From Neomoorella stamsii (GTDB taxonomy: Bacteria > Bacillota > DSM-521 > Neomoorellales > Neomoorellaceae), in assembly GCF_002995805.1 (NCBI RefSeq), contig NZ_PVXL01000078.1, positions 105,295 through 169,294 on the forward strand: a stretch of 64,000 nt of DNA. The letters run 5' to 3'. The first letter of the stretch is position 1. Every line of letters begins with the position of its first letter. Under the pieces are notes generated by a model. That model saw only the letters and a program-made list of their open reading frames with translations. It did not search any database and had not been told where the DNA came from. Positions 1 through 7,915 of the stretch are shown here, one piece after another. The position numbers were made by a program, and so were the translations under genes.

Positions 1-1246
1 CTAAGCCCATAAATTGGTAACCCGAAACTTCTCCGTACAAGAGCTCTTCCTCATGACCGGAAACTTCTATTCCCTGGCGGATTAATGCTGTGTAAATACC
101 GGCCTGGGAAATATCGCCTACCAGGATAGCTCCAACCAACCTATTCTCTCGGAATACCAATCGACGATAAGAATTTTTATGGGAGCTGAAATAGCTCATA
201 TGTTTCCATCCGGTTCCTTCCTTTTCCACCAGACCAACGGATACAAAGGGAACACCGGCGAATTCTGCGGCATTCAGGCGGGTCAAATTGCCCTCGTATA
301 TGCATCTTTCCCCTGCCATATTGAAGCCGGCTATCTTACCTTGTTCCACAGCCAGAGTCCAGAGGCCAGAGGGAACCATTTCACCGGTAAGAAGATCTAT
401 TGTTTCACCTACATCTCCAGCGGCATAGACCCCGGGCAAGCTAGTTTGTTGGTATTTATTTACAATTGCTCCCTGCCGGACGCGACCCCCGGCCTCTTTG
501 ATTAGCTCGACATTAGGAATTACTCCTTTACCCACTATCACCAGGCTGGCCTTTATTTCCCTCCCGTCCTCTAGAAGTACGGTTTCTATCAGGGAAGATC
601 CAGGCTTATTTTTAAAGGCTTTGGGGTTTTGGCCCCAAACGAATTCTATTCCTTCAGCTTCCAGCGCCTGCTGAATGAGGGCTGCCCCTCGCTCATCAAG
701 CTGCCGGGACAAGAGACGCCCTGATTTGACAACTACAGTTATCCGTGGAACACCCCTTTTTTTCAGAGCAGCTGCCGCCTTAAGACTTACCAGACCGCCC
801 CCTATTACTACTGCTCGTTCAGCTTTTTCTGCTTTCCTGGCTATTCGCTGAGCATCACTCCAGGTGCGTAATGTAAAAACTCCATCTAATTCCTGGCCGG
901 GAACATCTGCGCGTACAGCCCTTGCGCCGGTAGCCACCAGGAGGGCGTTGTAAGATAGTTCTCTTCCATTGTCCAAGCGGATTTTTTGCTCGGCAGGATG
1001 AATGGCATCTACTATTTTGCCGAGCAATGGCTGAATGTTAAGACGGTGGTAAAAATCAACTGGCCTAAAGCTTATTTCTTCTACGGGGGAATCTTTGGCT
1101 ATAGCTTCGGTTATCAGGCAGCGGGAATATGGGTGCAAAGGTTCATCAGAAACAATGGTTACGTCTCCATTAAGGGTAACGCTGCGAATAGCTTCGGCCG
1201 CGGCAATACCGGCAGCGCTGTTTCCGACGATGACATAGTGGGTCAA
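1..1246 (-). CDS. FAD-dependent NAD(P) oxidoreductase (FNOR-like), 3' end outside window
   Basis: Open frame of 415 codons running off the left edge without a stop. It starts with TTG at 1246, 9 nt after a clear AGGAG. The N-terminus has a Rossmann FAD motif (VIVGNSAAG, residues 4-12). A second nucleotide-binding motif (VVIGGGLVSLKAA) lies near residue 145, and a late AAGDVGE motif closes the FAD site near residue 270. This is the pyridine nucleotide-disulphide oxidoreductase fold of NADH:rubredoxin and nitrite-reductase-type flavoproteins. Homologues beside cooS-cooF are called FNOR and pass electrons between ferredoxin and NAD(P); that role is inferred here. It has its own sigma-54 promoter and activator palindrome, so it is probably induced together with the cooC operon. 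Confidence 0.85.
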   Translation of the reverse strand, partial: MTHYVIVGNSAAGIAAAEAIRSVTLNGDVTIVSDEPLHPYSRCLITEAIAKDSPVEEISFRPVDFYHRLNIQPLLGKIVDAIHPAEQKIRLDNGRELSYNALLVATGARAVRADVPGQELDGVFTLRTWSDAQRIARKAEKAERAVVIGGGLVSLKAAAALKKRGVPRITVVVKSGRLLSRQLDERGAALIQQALEAEGIEFVWGQNPKAFKNKPGSSLIETVLLEDGREIKASLVIVGKGVIPNVELIKEAGGRVRQGAIVNKYQQTSLPGVYAAGDVGETIDLLTGEMVPSGLWTLAVEQGKIAGFNMAGERCIYEGNLTRLNAAEFAGVPFVSVGLVEKEGTGWKHMSYFSSHKNSYRRLVFRENRLVGAILVGDISQAGIYTALIRQGIEVSGHEEELLYGEVSGYQFMGL

Positions 1247-1302
1247 GAATTTTCATCTCCTTCAGCTTTGGCTATAAAATGTTATCTAGCATTTATTTTA
1301 TC

Positions 1303-1319
1303 TAGCAAGAAGTGTGCCA
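1303..1319 (-). promoter_or_regulatory. Sigma-54 promoter of the FNOR-like gene
   Basis: Read on the minus strand this is TGGCAC-N5-TTGCT, an exact match to the -24/-12 consensus with invariant GG and GC at the right spacing. It sits about 60 nt upstream of the TTG start. The same element precedes cooC at 23129-23145. Confidence 0.88.
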
Positions 1320-1384
1320 TAAAAACAAAAGGTCGGTAAGATTGTACAAAAAGCCGGTAAGCTTGGGCAATCTCCTTTATCCGG

Positions 1385-1404
1385 GTGTCAATTTAAATTG
1401 ACAC
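1385..1404. promoter_or_regulatory. Perfect 20-bp palindrome, candidate activator site (UAS)
   Basis: GTGTCAATTTAAATTGACAC is identical to its reverse complement. It lies about 65 bp upstream of the -24 element, the usual place for a sigma-54 activator to bind. A second, looser TGACA/TGTCA pair follows at about 1419-1440. The half site recurs in inverted orientation at 23188-23223 before cooC. The likely binder is the activator encoded at 23224-25080; this is an inference. Confidence 0.75.
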
Positions 1405-1444
1405 ATTAAAAATTTATTGACATCACTTTTAGCTGTGTCATATT

Positions 1445-1627
1445 TTACCATTTTTTGTTATACAACGCCTGGCGAGAAAGATACGTTAGACAGAGCCCCG
1501 GGATGGGCTTCTTCCCATCGGTGTCGCTCCCTATGGCTGTAACTACGGTATGCTGGGCAACGACTGCCGCCTCTATCACTTCAGGCAGCGAGTGACCGCC
1601 ACCTATAAATTCTACGAAATCAGCCTC
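1445..1627 (-). pseudogene. Coding remnant ending in a Fis-type HTH tail
   Basis: An open stretch of about 60 codons with no ATG, GTG or TTG start, although AGGAGG stands just before it. Its last residues (LSRQALYNKKW, then stop) match the C-terminal helix-turn-helix of the sigma-54 activator at 23224 (LSRQALYTKM). The upstream part (EFIGGGHSLPEVIEAAV) is unlike that activator and I do not recognise it. As at the cooC locus, the tail is followed at once by the TGTCA sites and a sigma-54 promoter. It looks like the fused leftover of a second activator gene. Confidence 0.5.
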
Positions 1628-1652
1628 CTAACTTAATCAGAAGGTGCAGTAA

Positions 1653-2669
1653 TCAACAGATCCGTGGTAAAGGTCTCCCGGCTAGAAGATCTAAAAACTT
1701 AGTACCTCCAAGGGATGTAGAGAGATAAACGTTACCTTCACCAGCCTTCACCTCACCTATAATACTAGCATCCCTTCCCAGGGCATGCTCTTGCATTACC
1801 GCTACAGCTTTTCCTGCTTCCTCCGGGCTGACAATACTCATAAATTTCCCCTCGTTTGCAAGATAAAGGGGATCCAGTCCCAGCATCTCAGCAACACCCT
1901 TTACTCCGGCATCTACCGGGATACAATCTTCATCCAGCCAGATATCTAAACCGCAGGCTGACGCAATTTCTTTGGCTGCAGTCGCCAGGCCACCCCGGGT
2001 AAGATCCCGCATTATCTTGATCCCCCGGATTTCCTTTAAAAGCAGGCTAGTTATGCCGTTGAGCGGGGCACAATCGCTCATGACCTGTCCTGCAAAATCA
2101 AAGCCATACCGTTTGCAGAGTACCGCAATACCGTGTTGCCCGAGGTTACCATTGACTAAAACTTTATCACCGGGTTTAATCCGGTGGTAACCCAAATCTA
2201 CTCCTGGAAAAATATAAGCGATACCGGTGGTGTTAATAAAAATTTTATCTAAATGTCCTTTTTCAACCACCTTGGTATCCCCGGTGACAATTTCTACGCC
2301 CGCCACCCCGCAGGCCCCGGCCATAGATTGAACAATTCTTTCTAAATCGGCAAGGGGCAGTCCTTCTTCTAAAATAAAAGAAGCCGTGAGATAGATGGGC
2401 CGGGCGCCGCTGACCGCCAGATCATTTACCGTGCCGCAAACCGCCAGTTTTCCCACATCTCCCCCGGGGAAGAAAGGCGGATCAACCACAAAGGAATCAG
2501 TAGTAATGGCCATTCTCCCTTGATTTACGGAAAAAACCGCTGCATCACTGAGCTTTTTCAAGATATTGCTTCCAAAATAGCGAAGAAAAAGGGTATTGAT
2601 GAGTTCATGGGTAAGGGCACCCCCGTCACCGTGAGCCAGCAAAACAATATCACTGCCATTCTCTTTCAT
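1653..2669 (-). CDS. hypE: Hydrogenase maturation protein HypE
   Basis: HypE dehydrates the thiocarbamate on its own C-terminal cysteine to thiocyanate and donates cyanide to the Fe(CN)2CO centre of [NiFe] hydrogenase. The 338-residue protein has the N-terminal AHGDGGALTHELI motif of the PurM/AIRS-like ATP-binding fold and ends in the expected PRIC, whose last Cys carries the cyano group. The ATG at 2669 is chosen because it lies just after the hypD stop with GGAGGTGG upstream, and it places the start where the family begins. A longer start at 2735 would overlap hypD. It is the last gene of the hyp block. Confidence 0.96.
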   Translation of the reverse strand: MKENGSDIVLLAHGDGGALTHELINTLFLRYFGSNILKKLSDAAVFSVNQGRMAITTDSFVVDPPFFPGGDVGKLAVCGTVNDLAVSGARPIYLTASFILEEGLPLADLERIVQSMAGACGVAGVEIVTGDTKVVEKGHLDKIFINTTGIAYIFPGVDLGYHRIKPGDKVLVNGNLGQHGIAVLCKRYGFDFAGQVMSDCAPLNGITSLLLKEIRGIKIMRDLTRGGLATAAKEIASACGLDIWLDEDCIPVDAGVKGVAEMLGLDPLYLANEGKFMSIVSPEEAGKAVAVMQEHALGRDASIIGEVKAGEGNVYLSTSLGGTKFLDLLAGRPLPRIC

Positions 2670-2670
2670 C

Positions 2671-3804
2671 CTAAATGCCACCTCCAACTGTAGATAAACG
2701 TTCATATCGATAGTAAGCCGCGCAGGCCCCTTCACTTGAAACCATACAGGGGCCTACAGGATGAACAGGTGTACATACATTACTAAATAGCCGGCATTCC
2801 AGGGGTAAAAGTTTTCCCCGTAAAATCTCTTTACAGGCACAGCCTGGCGGGTAAAGAGGTGATAGCGGGGCCGGTTCTATATTTAGTTTAAATCGCGTAT
2901 CGAAATCGCGAAAAGTTTCCCGTAGTGAAAGTCCGCTTTCAGGAATAACTCCAAGGCCGCGCCAGGGGACATCGACCTCCTCAAAACACTCCGCTATGCG
3001 CTCGCGGGCATCCAGGTTACCTTCTTCCCGCACTACCCTCGTGTACTTGTTCGCTACCCGTGCCTCGCCCCGGAGCAATTGAAGCAAAAGCTCGTGAAGG
3101 GCAATCAGAATATCCATGGGTTCAAACCCGCTGATTACCGATGGCAGGCCATACTCTTTAACGATGAAGTCAAACGCCCGCCTGCCAGTAACGGCGCTAA
3201 CATGCCCCGGCAAGATAAGCCCGTCAAGTTTTAATTCGGGGTCACTGAGAACGGCGCGGAGGGCCGGGGGGATGAGTTTATGGGCCGAAAATATACTGAA
3301 GTTTTTCACCCCTTTAGCCCGGGCTCTCGCAAGGCTTGCAGCGACTGCCGGGGCAGTTGTTTCGAAACCAATTCCCAGGAACACGACCTCTCTTCCCGGG
3401 TTGGCTTCAGCAAAGGCCACTGCGTCCAAGGGCGAGTAAAAAATGCGCACGTCGGCACCGCCGGCGCGTTCCCTCTCCAGGGAAGACTGGCTGCCGGGAA
3501 CGCGTAACATATCCCCGAAGGTTCCCACCGTAACCCCGGGCAAGCGGGCCAGATTGACCATCATATCGATTTCCTGGTGATCGGTTACACAAACAGGACA
3601 CCCGGGGCCGCTTCGCAATTCTACGCGACCTGCCAGCAAGCTCCGCAATCCCAGCCGGGAAATAGCCACTGTGTGTGTACCGCATACTTCTATAAAAACT
3701 GCCGGCCGCCCAAGGCGTTCCGCAACCTCATCTGCCAGGGCGGCAACCCGGCCCATGAGTTTCCTGCTTAATTCCGTATCACAAAACCTGTCCAGAGGTG
3801 ACAT
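2671..3804 (-). CDS. hypD: Hydrogenase maturation protein HypD
   Basis: HypD is the iron-sulphur scaffold on which, with HypC, the Fe(CN)2CO group is assembled. At 377 residues it is of family length. Visible signatures are GPGCPVCVTDHQEIDMMV (about 84-101), FGDMLRVPGS, GFETTAPA and LPGHVSAVTG. The C-terminal cysteine-rich part (CACKEIL through CTPVHPVGPC and GACAAYY) ligates the 4Fe-4S cluster. The start overlaps the end of hypC by 26 nt and its stop lies one base before the hypE start, so translation is probably coupled. Confidence 0.97.
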   Translation of the reverse strand: MSPLDRFCDTELSRKLMGRVAALADEVAERLGRPAVFIEVCGTHTVAISRLGLRSLLAGRVELRSGPGCPVCVTDHQEIDMMVNLARLPGVTVGTFGDMLRVPGSQSSLERERAGGADVRIFYSPLDAVAFAEANPGREVVFLGIGFETTAPAVAASLARARAKGVKNFSIFSAHKLIPPALRAVLSDPELKLDGLILPGHVSAVTGRRAFDFIVKEYGLPSVISGFEPMDILIALHELLLQLLRGEARVANKYTRVVREEGNLDARERIAECFEEVDVPWRGLGVIPESGLSLRETFRDFDTRFKLNIEPAPLSPLYPPGCACKEILRGKLLPLECRLFSNVCTPVHPVGPCMVSSEGACAAYYRYERLSTVGGGI

Positions 3805-4021
3805 CGTTTAATTGTTCCTCCCACATTTTTACCATCTGTTCTGCTTCTTTTAAATCAATCTTTTCAATGGCAAATCCGGCATGAACCAGCACATAATCGC
3901 CAACCTTTACCTGCCCCAGTAAAGCTATGGATATCTCCCTGCGGGCGCCGTGAACATCAATTATCGCGGTTTCATCAGCCGCAGTTACCTTAATTACTTT
4001 ACCCACAATACCTAAACACAT
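3779..4021 (-). CDS. hypC: Hydrogenase assembly chaperone HypC
   Basis: A small chaperone (80 aa) that carries iron with its ligands between HypD and the hydrogenase large subunit. The start at 4021 gives the diagnostic N-terminus MCLGIVGKV, in which Cys2 is essential after Met removal. A longer reading from 4039 would bury this Cys and is rejected. It overlaps the hypF end by 10 nt and the hypD start by 26 nt. It may serve HyfG directly, as HycE-type subunits use a HypC/HybG chaperone; which large subunit it prefers is not visible. Confidence 0.96.
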   Translation of the reverse strand: MCLGIVGKVIKVTAADETAIIDVHGARREISIALLGQVKVGDYVLVHAGFAIEKIDLKEAEQMVKMWEEQLNDVTSGQVL

Positions 4022-6324
4022 TGTTGCCACCTCCGGCAAGCGATTACTGCCTGGCCCAGGGAGAGCCCCCCATCATTGGCCGGTACCTGCCGGTGGACCA
4101 GCAGGCGATAACCGTCGCCAGGCAAGACTTCTTTAGCAAGGCTGAAAAGATAGCGGTTTTGCCAGGCACCACCGCTAAGGGCTACAGTCTTTATATGTGT
4201 TCTTTCAGCAACCATTCGTACCGCCTCGCGTACCATCGCCAGGACCGTATTGTGGAAACGGGTGGCAATAATCTCCCTGGCAACTCCCCGTTCCAGGTCG
4301 GCCGCCACGCCGGCTATGACCCCGCCCGGATGGATAACTTTCCCCTCGATAAAAAATGGATAGGGTATTAATCTTTTGCCCTCCGCCGGGTCAAGGACCA
4401 TTTCTCCCAGCTCGATTGCCGCCTGTCCTTCGTAACTATTATGGCAGCAGAGGCCGAGGAGGGCCGAAACGGCGTCAAAAAGACGACCGCAGCTCGAGCT
4501 TAGCGGTGAATTAAAGCCTGTGGCGACGAGGCGTTTGATAACCTCAAGCTCCTGCCCCCTGCTTTGAAAAAGGCGGTCGGCAAGCGACTCGCCTTGCGCC
4601 GAAAGGTATTTCATTAAATAGGCTACTGCTGTCCGCCATGGATAACGCACTGCCTGCTCGCCACCGGGCAACGGTACATAGGCCAGGTGATACTCCCTGG
4701 TAAAATCGGCACAATCCCCGGTGAGGATCTCAAAACCCCAGAGACGCCCGTCGGTTCCGTATCCGGTTCCATCAAGGATTACCCCGATTGCTTCCTCATC
4801 CACGCCATTGTCGGCCAGGCAAGAAACCATATGGGCGTGATGGTGTTGAACGGCAAAGTGCGCCTTGGCCGGAATTCCTGCCGCCAGGCGGGAGGAACGA
4901 TAGCCGGGATGCATGTCGTAACCGACCACTTCAGGTTCGGAGCCGATGAGGTTTTTTAAATTCTCCAGGCTGGAGAAAAAGTGTGCTTCACCTTCCCTGC
5001 TGCCCAGGTCGCCGATGTGCTGGCTGACAAAGGCCTGATTGCCTTTTAACAGGCAAAAGGTGTTTTTCATGTCCCCGCCGGCGCCCAGCACAGGGGAACT
5101 GGATTTAACCGCAACCTTAACGGGCGAGGGGACATATCCCCGCGAGCGTCGCCAGATCTGAACCATATCACCTGTCACCGCTACAACGGAATCGTCGCAG
5201 CGGTTGACAATCTCGCGATTGTGCCAGAGAAAATAGTCGGCTATACCGCCCAGTTCCTCCAGGGCTCTACCGTTGTCTTTTGCCAGGGGCAAACCGTTGC
5301 GATTACCGCTGGTCATGACTAAAATTTCCAGGGGGCCGTTTAAAAGCATCAGGTGCAGCGGTGTATAAGGTAACATTATACCCAGGGTCATCATCCCCGG
5401 GGCCAGCTCATCCGGCAAATTACAACCGGCCAGTTTGGTAAGAATAACAATAGGTGCTTGAGGAGAAGACAGCAATTTTTCCTCCTCCGGGCTAACGTAA
5501 CAGTACTTCCTGGCCGTTTCCAGGAGGCACATTACCGCCAGGGGTTTGGCTTCACGGCCCTTGCGCCGGCGGAGGGTCTTTAAGGCTGCCCTATTCTTGG
5601 CATCGCATACCAGGTGAAAGCCTCCCAGCCCTTTTACGGCTAATATCTTGCCGTCTTGCAAGAATCTCCAGCTCAGCTCCAACCAGTTGCCTTCCACCTT
5701 TCGCCCCTGCCTGTCCACCAGCTCTACCTGAGGCCCGCAGGCCGGGCAGGCGGCCGGCTGGGCGTGGAATCTCCTGTTGCCCGGATCGTAGTATTCCCGG
5801 GCGCATTCCGGACACATCGGAAACCGGGCCATGGAGGTCTTCGCGCGGTCATACGGTACGCCCCGTACAATGGTAAATCGCGGTCCACAATTGGTACAGT
5901 TGGTAAAGGGGTAGCCGTAATGCCTATCCCGGGGATCCGTTATTTCCCGGGCACAATCAGAACACAGGGCTACATCAGGGGGAATCAGGGCTTCCTTTCC
6001 GGCTCCTTCTCCACTTGGGATAATAGTAAAAGAACTATAACCGCACGGTTCCAGGACGTCCCATTCTAAAGCAGTTATCCGCGATAATGGAGGATGATTT
6101 GCCTTTAAACAGGACAGAAAAGCGTGTACTGTCTCCTCCTGACCTTCGGCTTCAATGAGCACGCCCTGACTGGTATTGGAAACCGTGCCCTTCAGGCGAT
6201 GCAGGCTTGCCAGGTTATAAACAAAGGGGCGAAACCCCACACCCTGGACGATCCCTTTGACGATTATCCGATAGCGAACAATCCCCTTTTTCTTTGCATT
6301 GCATCTTTGAGCCATGAACACCAT
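4012..6324 (-). CDS. hypF: Carbamoyltransferase HypF
   Basis: HypF makes carbamoyl-AMP from carbamoyl phosphate and transfers the carbamoyl group to the HypE C-terminal cysteine. Domain order fits: acylphosphatase (GIVQGVGFRPFVY, about 24-36), two zinc fingers (CSDCARE, CTNCGPRFT, CPECAREYYD, CPACGPQ, about 120-195), a YrdC-like domain (SGNRNGLPLA) and a Kae1-like domain with HHHAHMVSC. The 770-residue length is normal. The ATG at 6324 overlaps hypB by about 60 nt, and a second ATG three codons later is equally possible; neither has a strong Shine-Dalgarno. Confidence 0.96.
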   Translation of the reverse strand: MVFMAQRCNAKKKGIVRYRIIVKGIVQGVGFRPFVYNLASLHRLKGTVSNTSQGVLIEAEGQEETVHAFLSCLKANHPPLSRITALEWDVLEPCGYSSFTIIPSGEGAGKEALIPPDVALCSDCAREITDPRDRHYGYPFTNCTNCGPRFTIVRGVPYDRAKTSMARFPMCPECAREYYDPGNRRFHAQPAACPACGPQVELVDRQGRKVEGNWLELSWRFLQDGKILAVKGLGGFHLVCDAKNRAALKTLRRRKGREAKPLAVMCLLETARKYCYVSPEEEKLLSSPQAPIVILTKLAGCNLPDELAPGMMTLGIMLPYTPLHLMLLNGPLEILVMTSGNRNGLPLAKDNGRALEELGGIADYFLWHNREIVNRCDDSVVAVTGDMVQIWRRSRGYVPSPVKVAVKSSSPVLGAGGDMKNTFCLLKGNQAFVSQHIGDLGSREGEAHFFSSLENLKNLIGSEPEVVGYDMHPGYRSSRLAAGIPAKAHFAVQHHHAHMVSCLADNGVDEEAIGVILDGTGYGTDGRLWGFEILTGDCADFTREYHLAYVPLPGGEQAVRYPWRTAVAYLMKYLSAQGESLADRLFQSRGQELEVIKRLVATGFNSPLSSSCGRLFDAVSALLGLCCHNSYEGQAAIELGEMVLDPAEGKRLIPYPFFIEGKVIHPGGVIAGVAADLERGVAREIIATRFHNTVLAMVREAVRMVAERTHIKTVALSGGAWQNRYLFSLAKEVLPGDGYRLLVHRQVPANDGGLSLGQAVIACRRWQQCV

Positions 6325-6929
6325 GCCTCCAGGCCCTCACCGGTTTGAGCTGAGGTTACAAAAATCTTCACAGCAGGATTGGCTGCCTTAATCTCTTCTT
6401 CGACTGCCTTCAAATCAAAGTTAGTGTGCGGTAAGAGGTCTGCCTTTGTAACTACTATTGCCCGGGCTTCGCGAAATACCAAAGGGTACTTGGCAGGCTT
6501 ATCGCTGCCTTCAGTGACGCTCAACAGGGCCACCTTATAATCCTCACCCAGGTCAAATTCGGCCGGACATACCAGGTTGCCCACATTTTCGATAAATATA
6601 AGTTCCAGGTTGGAAAGGTCGAGCCCTTCTAGCGCACTGGAGAGCATACTGGCATCCAGGTGACAAGCTCCTTCGGTATTGATCTGGACAACTTCTACCC
6701 CTTGACCGGCAATACGCTCGGCATCTAGGGTGGTGTATATATCACCTTCAATCACCCCGACGGTAAATTCCCTTTTTAATGAGGCTATTGTCCTTTCCAA
6801 GAGTGCAGTTTTACCCGCACCAGGAGAACCTATCAGATTGACAGTTAGTATTTGGGATAGGCGCTTTCGGTTTTGCTCGGCTATATCTTGATTAGCCTGG
6901 AGAATCTTTTGAGCCATTATTACTTTCAT
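6264..6929 (-). CDS. hypB: Hydrogenase nickel incorporation GTPase HypB
   Basis: HypB is a SIMIBI GTPase that, with HypA, loads nickel into the hydrogenase large subunit. The P-loop GSPGAGKTALLE lies at about residues 33-44, followed by GDIYTTLDAERI, the metal-site GACHLDA region and the TKADLL guanine specificity motif. At 221 residues it lacks the His-rich nickel-storage stretch of some homologues. The start has GGAGGGA upstream and overlaps the preceding membrane gene by 38 nt, so the two are co-translated. Confidence 0.96.
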   Translation of the reverse strand: MKVIMAQKILQANQDIAEQNRKRLSQILTVNLIGSPGAGKTALLERTIASLKREFTVGVIEGDIYTTLDAERIAGQGVEVVQINTEGACHLDASMLSSALEGLDLSNLELIFIENVGNLVCPAEFDLGEDYKVALLSVTEGSDKPAKYPLVFREARAIVVTKADLLPHTNFDLKAVEEEIKAANPAVKIFVTSAQTGEGLEAWCSWLKDAMQRKRGLFAIG

Positions 6930-7377
6930 CGATATTCCCTCCGTTCTTTTTTAAAACCTTCAAACTATACCCCTTCTGCCACAAATAGAAAGAAGCCATC
7001 AGGATTAAAATTACGATAGCATTTACTCCCAATTCACCAAAATAAATTAACGGCTCCATCTTCTCCGTTGATTTTTGGGCTTCAATGAAAAGCATTTGCC
7101 GGATACTTGATACAACGCCGAGATGGAGAAATGAGCTGACACTGAAATCCTGAGTTTTTATAAACCTGATGATTGTCCACAGTACTTCTTTTATAATCAG
7201 TATGAGGAGCGAGTTGCTAATAAGGGTAAGCATACTAACCATGGAAAACTTGATTTCGCTAAGGGATTGAAAAGAGATCCCTATTGCGGCGATAACAAGC
7301 AGGATCGCCGCTAAAATATGAATTATATATTCTGCCGACATTAATAATCGAGTAATGACTGTGGCGGTATCCTTCAA
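6892..7377 (-). CDS. PsiE-like four-helix membrane protein within the hyp operon
   Basis: A protein of about 161 residues with four hydrophobic segments (IIHILAAILLVIAAIGISF; SMVSMLTLISNSLLILII; the region around SFLHLGVVSSI; LGVNAIVILILMASFYLW). This pattern resembles the phosphate-starvation-inducible PsiE family (PF06146), whose function is unknown. I favour the TTG at 7377, preceded by GGGAGG directly after the hypA stop. Upstream starts at 7410 (ATG) and 7419 (TTG) overlap hypA and are possible. Its position between hypA and hypB, overlapping hypB, suggests a link to the hydrogenase, but nothing in the sequence proves it. Confidence 0.75.
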   Translation of the reverse strand: MKDTATVITRLLMSAEYIIHILAAILLVIAAIGISFQSLSEIKFSMVSMLTLISNSLLILIIKEVLWTIIRFIKTQDFSVSSFLHLGVVSSIRQMLFIEAQKSTEKMEPLIYFGELGVNAIVILILMASFYLWQKGYSLKVLKKNGGNIDESNNGSKDSPG

Positions 7378-7396
7378 GGGTAATTCCTCCCAGGGT

Positions 7397-7738
7397 TCAT
7401 TCGCCTTCATAAAAATCAATATAAAGCTCTCTTCCTTGATCTATAGCAACCCTCCTCGACCCGCAGGAAGGGCACATAATACACCAGTTATCCAGAACTA
7501 CTTCAGCCAGGCAATCTTGGCAATGTCCCCGCCCAGGCCTTTCCTCTATTTCCAATTGGGCCCCGTCAAACAACGGTCCTTCTTTAAGCGCGTAAAAAGA
7601 AAACTCCAGGGCAGACGGTAAAACCGAGGTCATTGCCCCTATCACCAGCTTAACTTTCCGGATGCGCTTTATACCTTTCTCCTGGGCATTGCGTTCTAAT
7701 AGCTTTAATAACTCAGCCGTCAGGGCCAGTTCATGCAT
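7397..7738 (-). CDS. hypA: Hydrogenase nickel incorporation protein HypA
   Basis: HypA binds nickel through its N-terminal MHE motif and a structural zinc through CxxC pairs, and delivers nickel with HypB. The 113-residue protein starts MHELALTAELL and has the zinc ligands CQDC and CIMCPSCGS at about residues 73-94. The ATG at 7738 is fixed by the MHE N-terminus and a GGAGGGGG Shine-Dalgarno. Just upstream lie duplicated fragments of hycI and hycH (7748-7840), so its own leader has been rebuilt by recombination. Confidence 0.96.
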   Translation of the reverse strand: MHELALTAELLKLLERNAQEKGIKRIRKVKLVIGAMTSVLPSALEFSFYALKEGPLFDGAQLEIEERPGRGHCQDCLAEVVLDNWCIMCPSCGSRRVAIDQGRELYIDFYEGE

Positions 7739-7747
7739 CCTATCCCC

Positions 7748-7840
7748 CTCCTTAATCACCCGAGGTACTGAAAATTGAGCTTTCCCGTTTGCAACTTTAG
7801 AGAAGCTGTAGCAGGCAGCCGGCCCATTGCTCTCTTCCGG
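7748..7840 (-). repeat. Truncated second copies of the hycH and hycI 3' ends
   Basis: Positions 7748-7800 repeat, with a few changes, the last 50 bases of hycI (8776-8828), including in-frame LQTGKLNFQYLG and a stop. Positions 7801-7840 repeat an internal piece of hycH (9286-9325; QWAGCLLQ). The two pieces are fused in gene order with the middle missing. They are non-functional scars of a duplicated hycH-hycI pair. Confidence 0.85.
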
Positions 7841-7848
7841 GGAGAAAG

Positions 7849-7883
7849 CGGAGAAACCCGGAAAACGCTTCCGGATTTCTCCG
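7849..7883 (-). terminator. Strong inverted repeat after the H-NOX gene
   Basis: A 15-bp inverted repeat (arms CGGAGAAACCCGGAA and TTCCGGATTTCTCCG, one mismatch, 5-nt loop) lies 33 bp after the H-NOX stop. There is no U-run on the minus strand, so it is better seen as a transcript 3'-end stabiliser or weak attenuator than a strong terminator. Confidence 0.45.
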
Positions 7884-7915
7884 CCCGAGCTCTACGGTCC
7901 GCCGCAGGCTTACGC

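Noticed and set aside
179..505. 108-codon plus-strand frame
   Set aside because: Antisense to the same oxidoreductase, whose own frame stays open for 415 codons with FAD motifs.
986..1339. 117-codon plus-strand frame at the left end
   Set aside because: Antisense to the FAD-binding start of the oxidoreductase and across its sigma-54 promoter.
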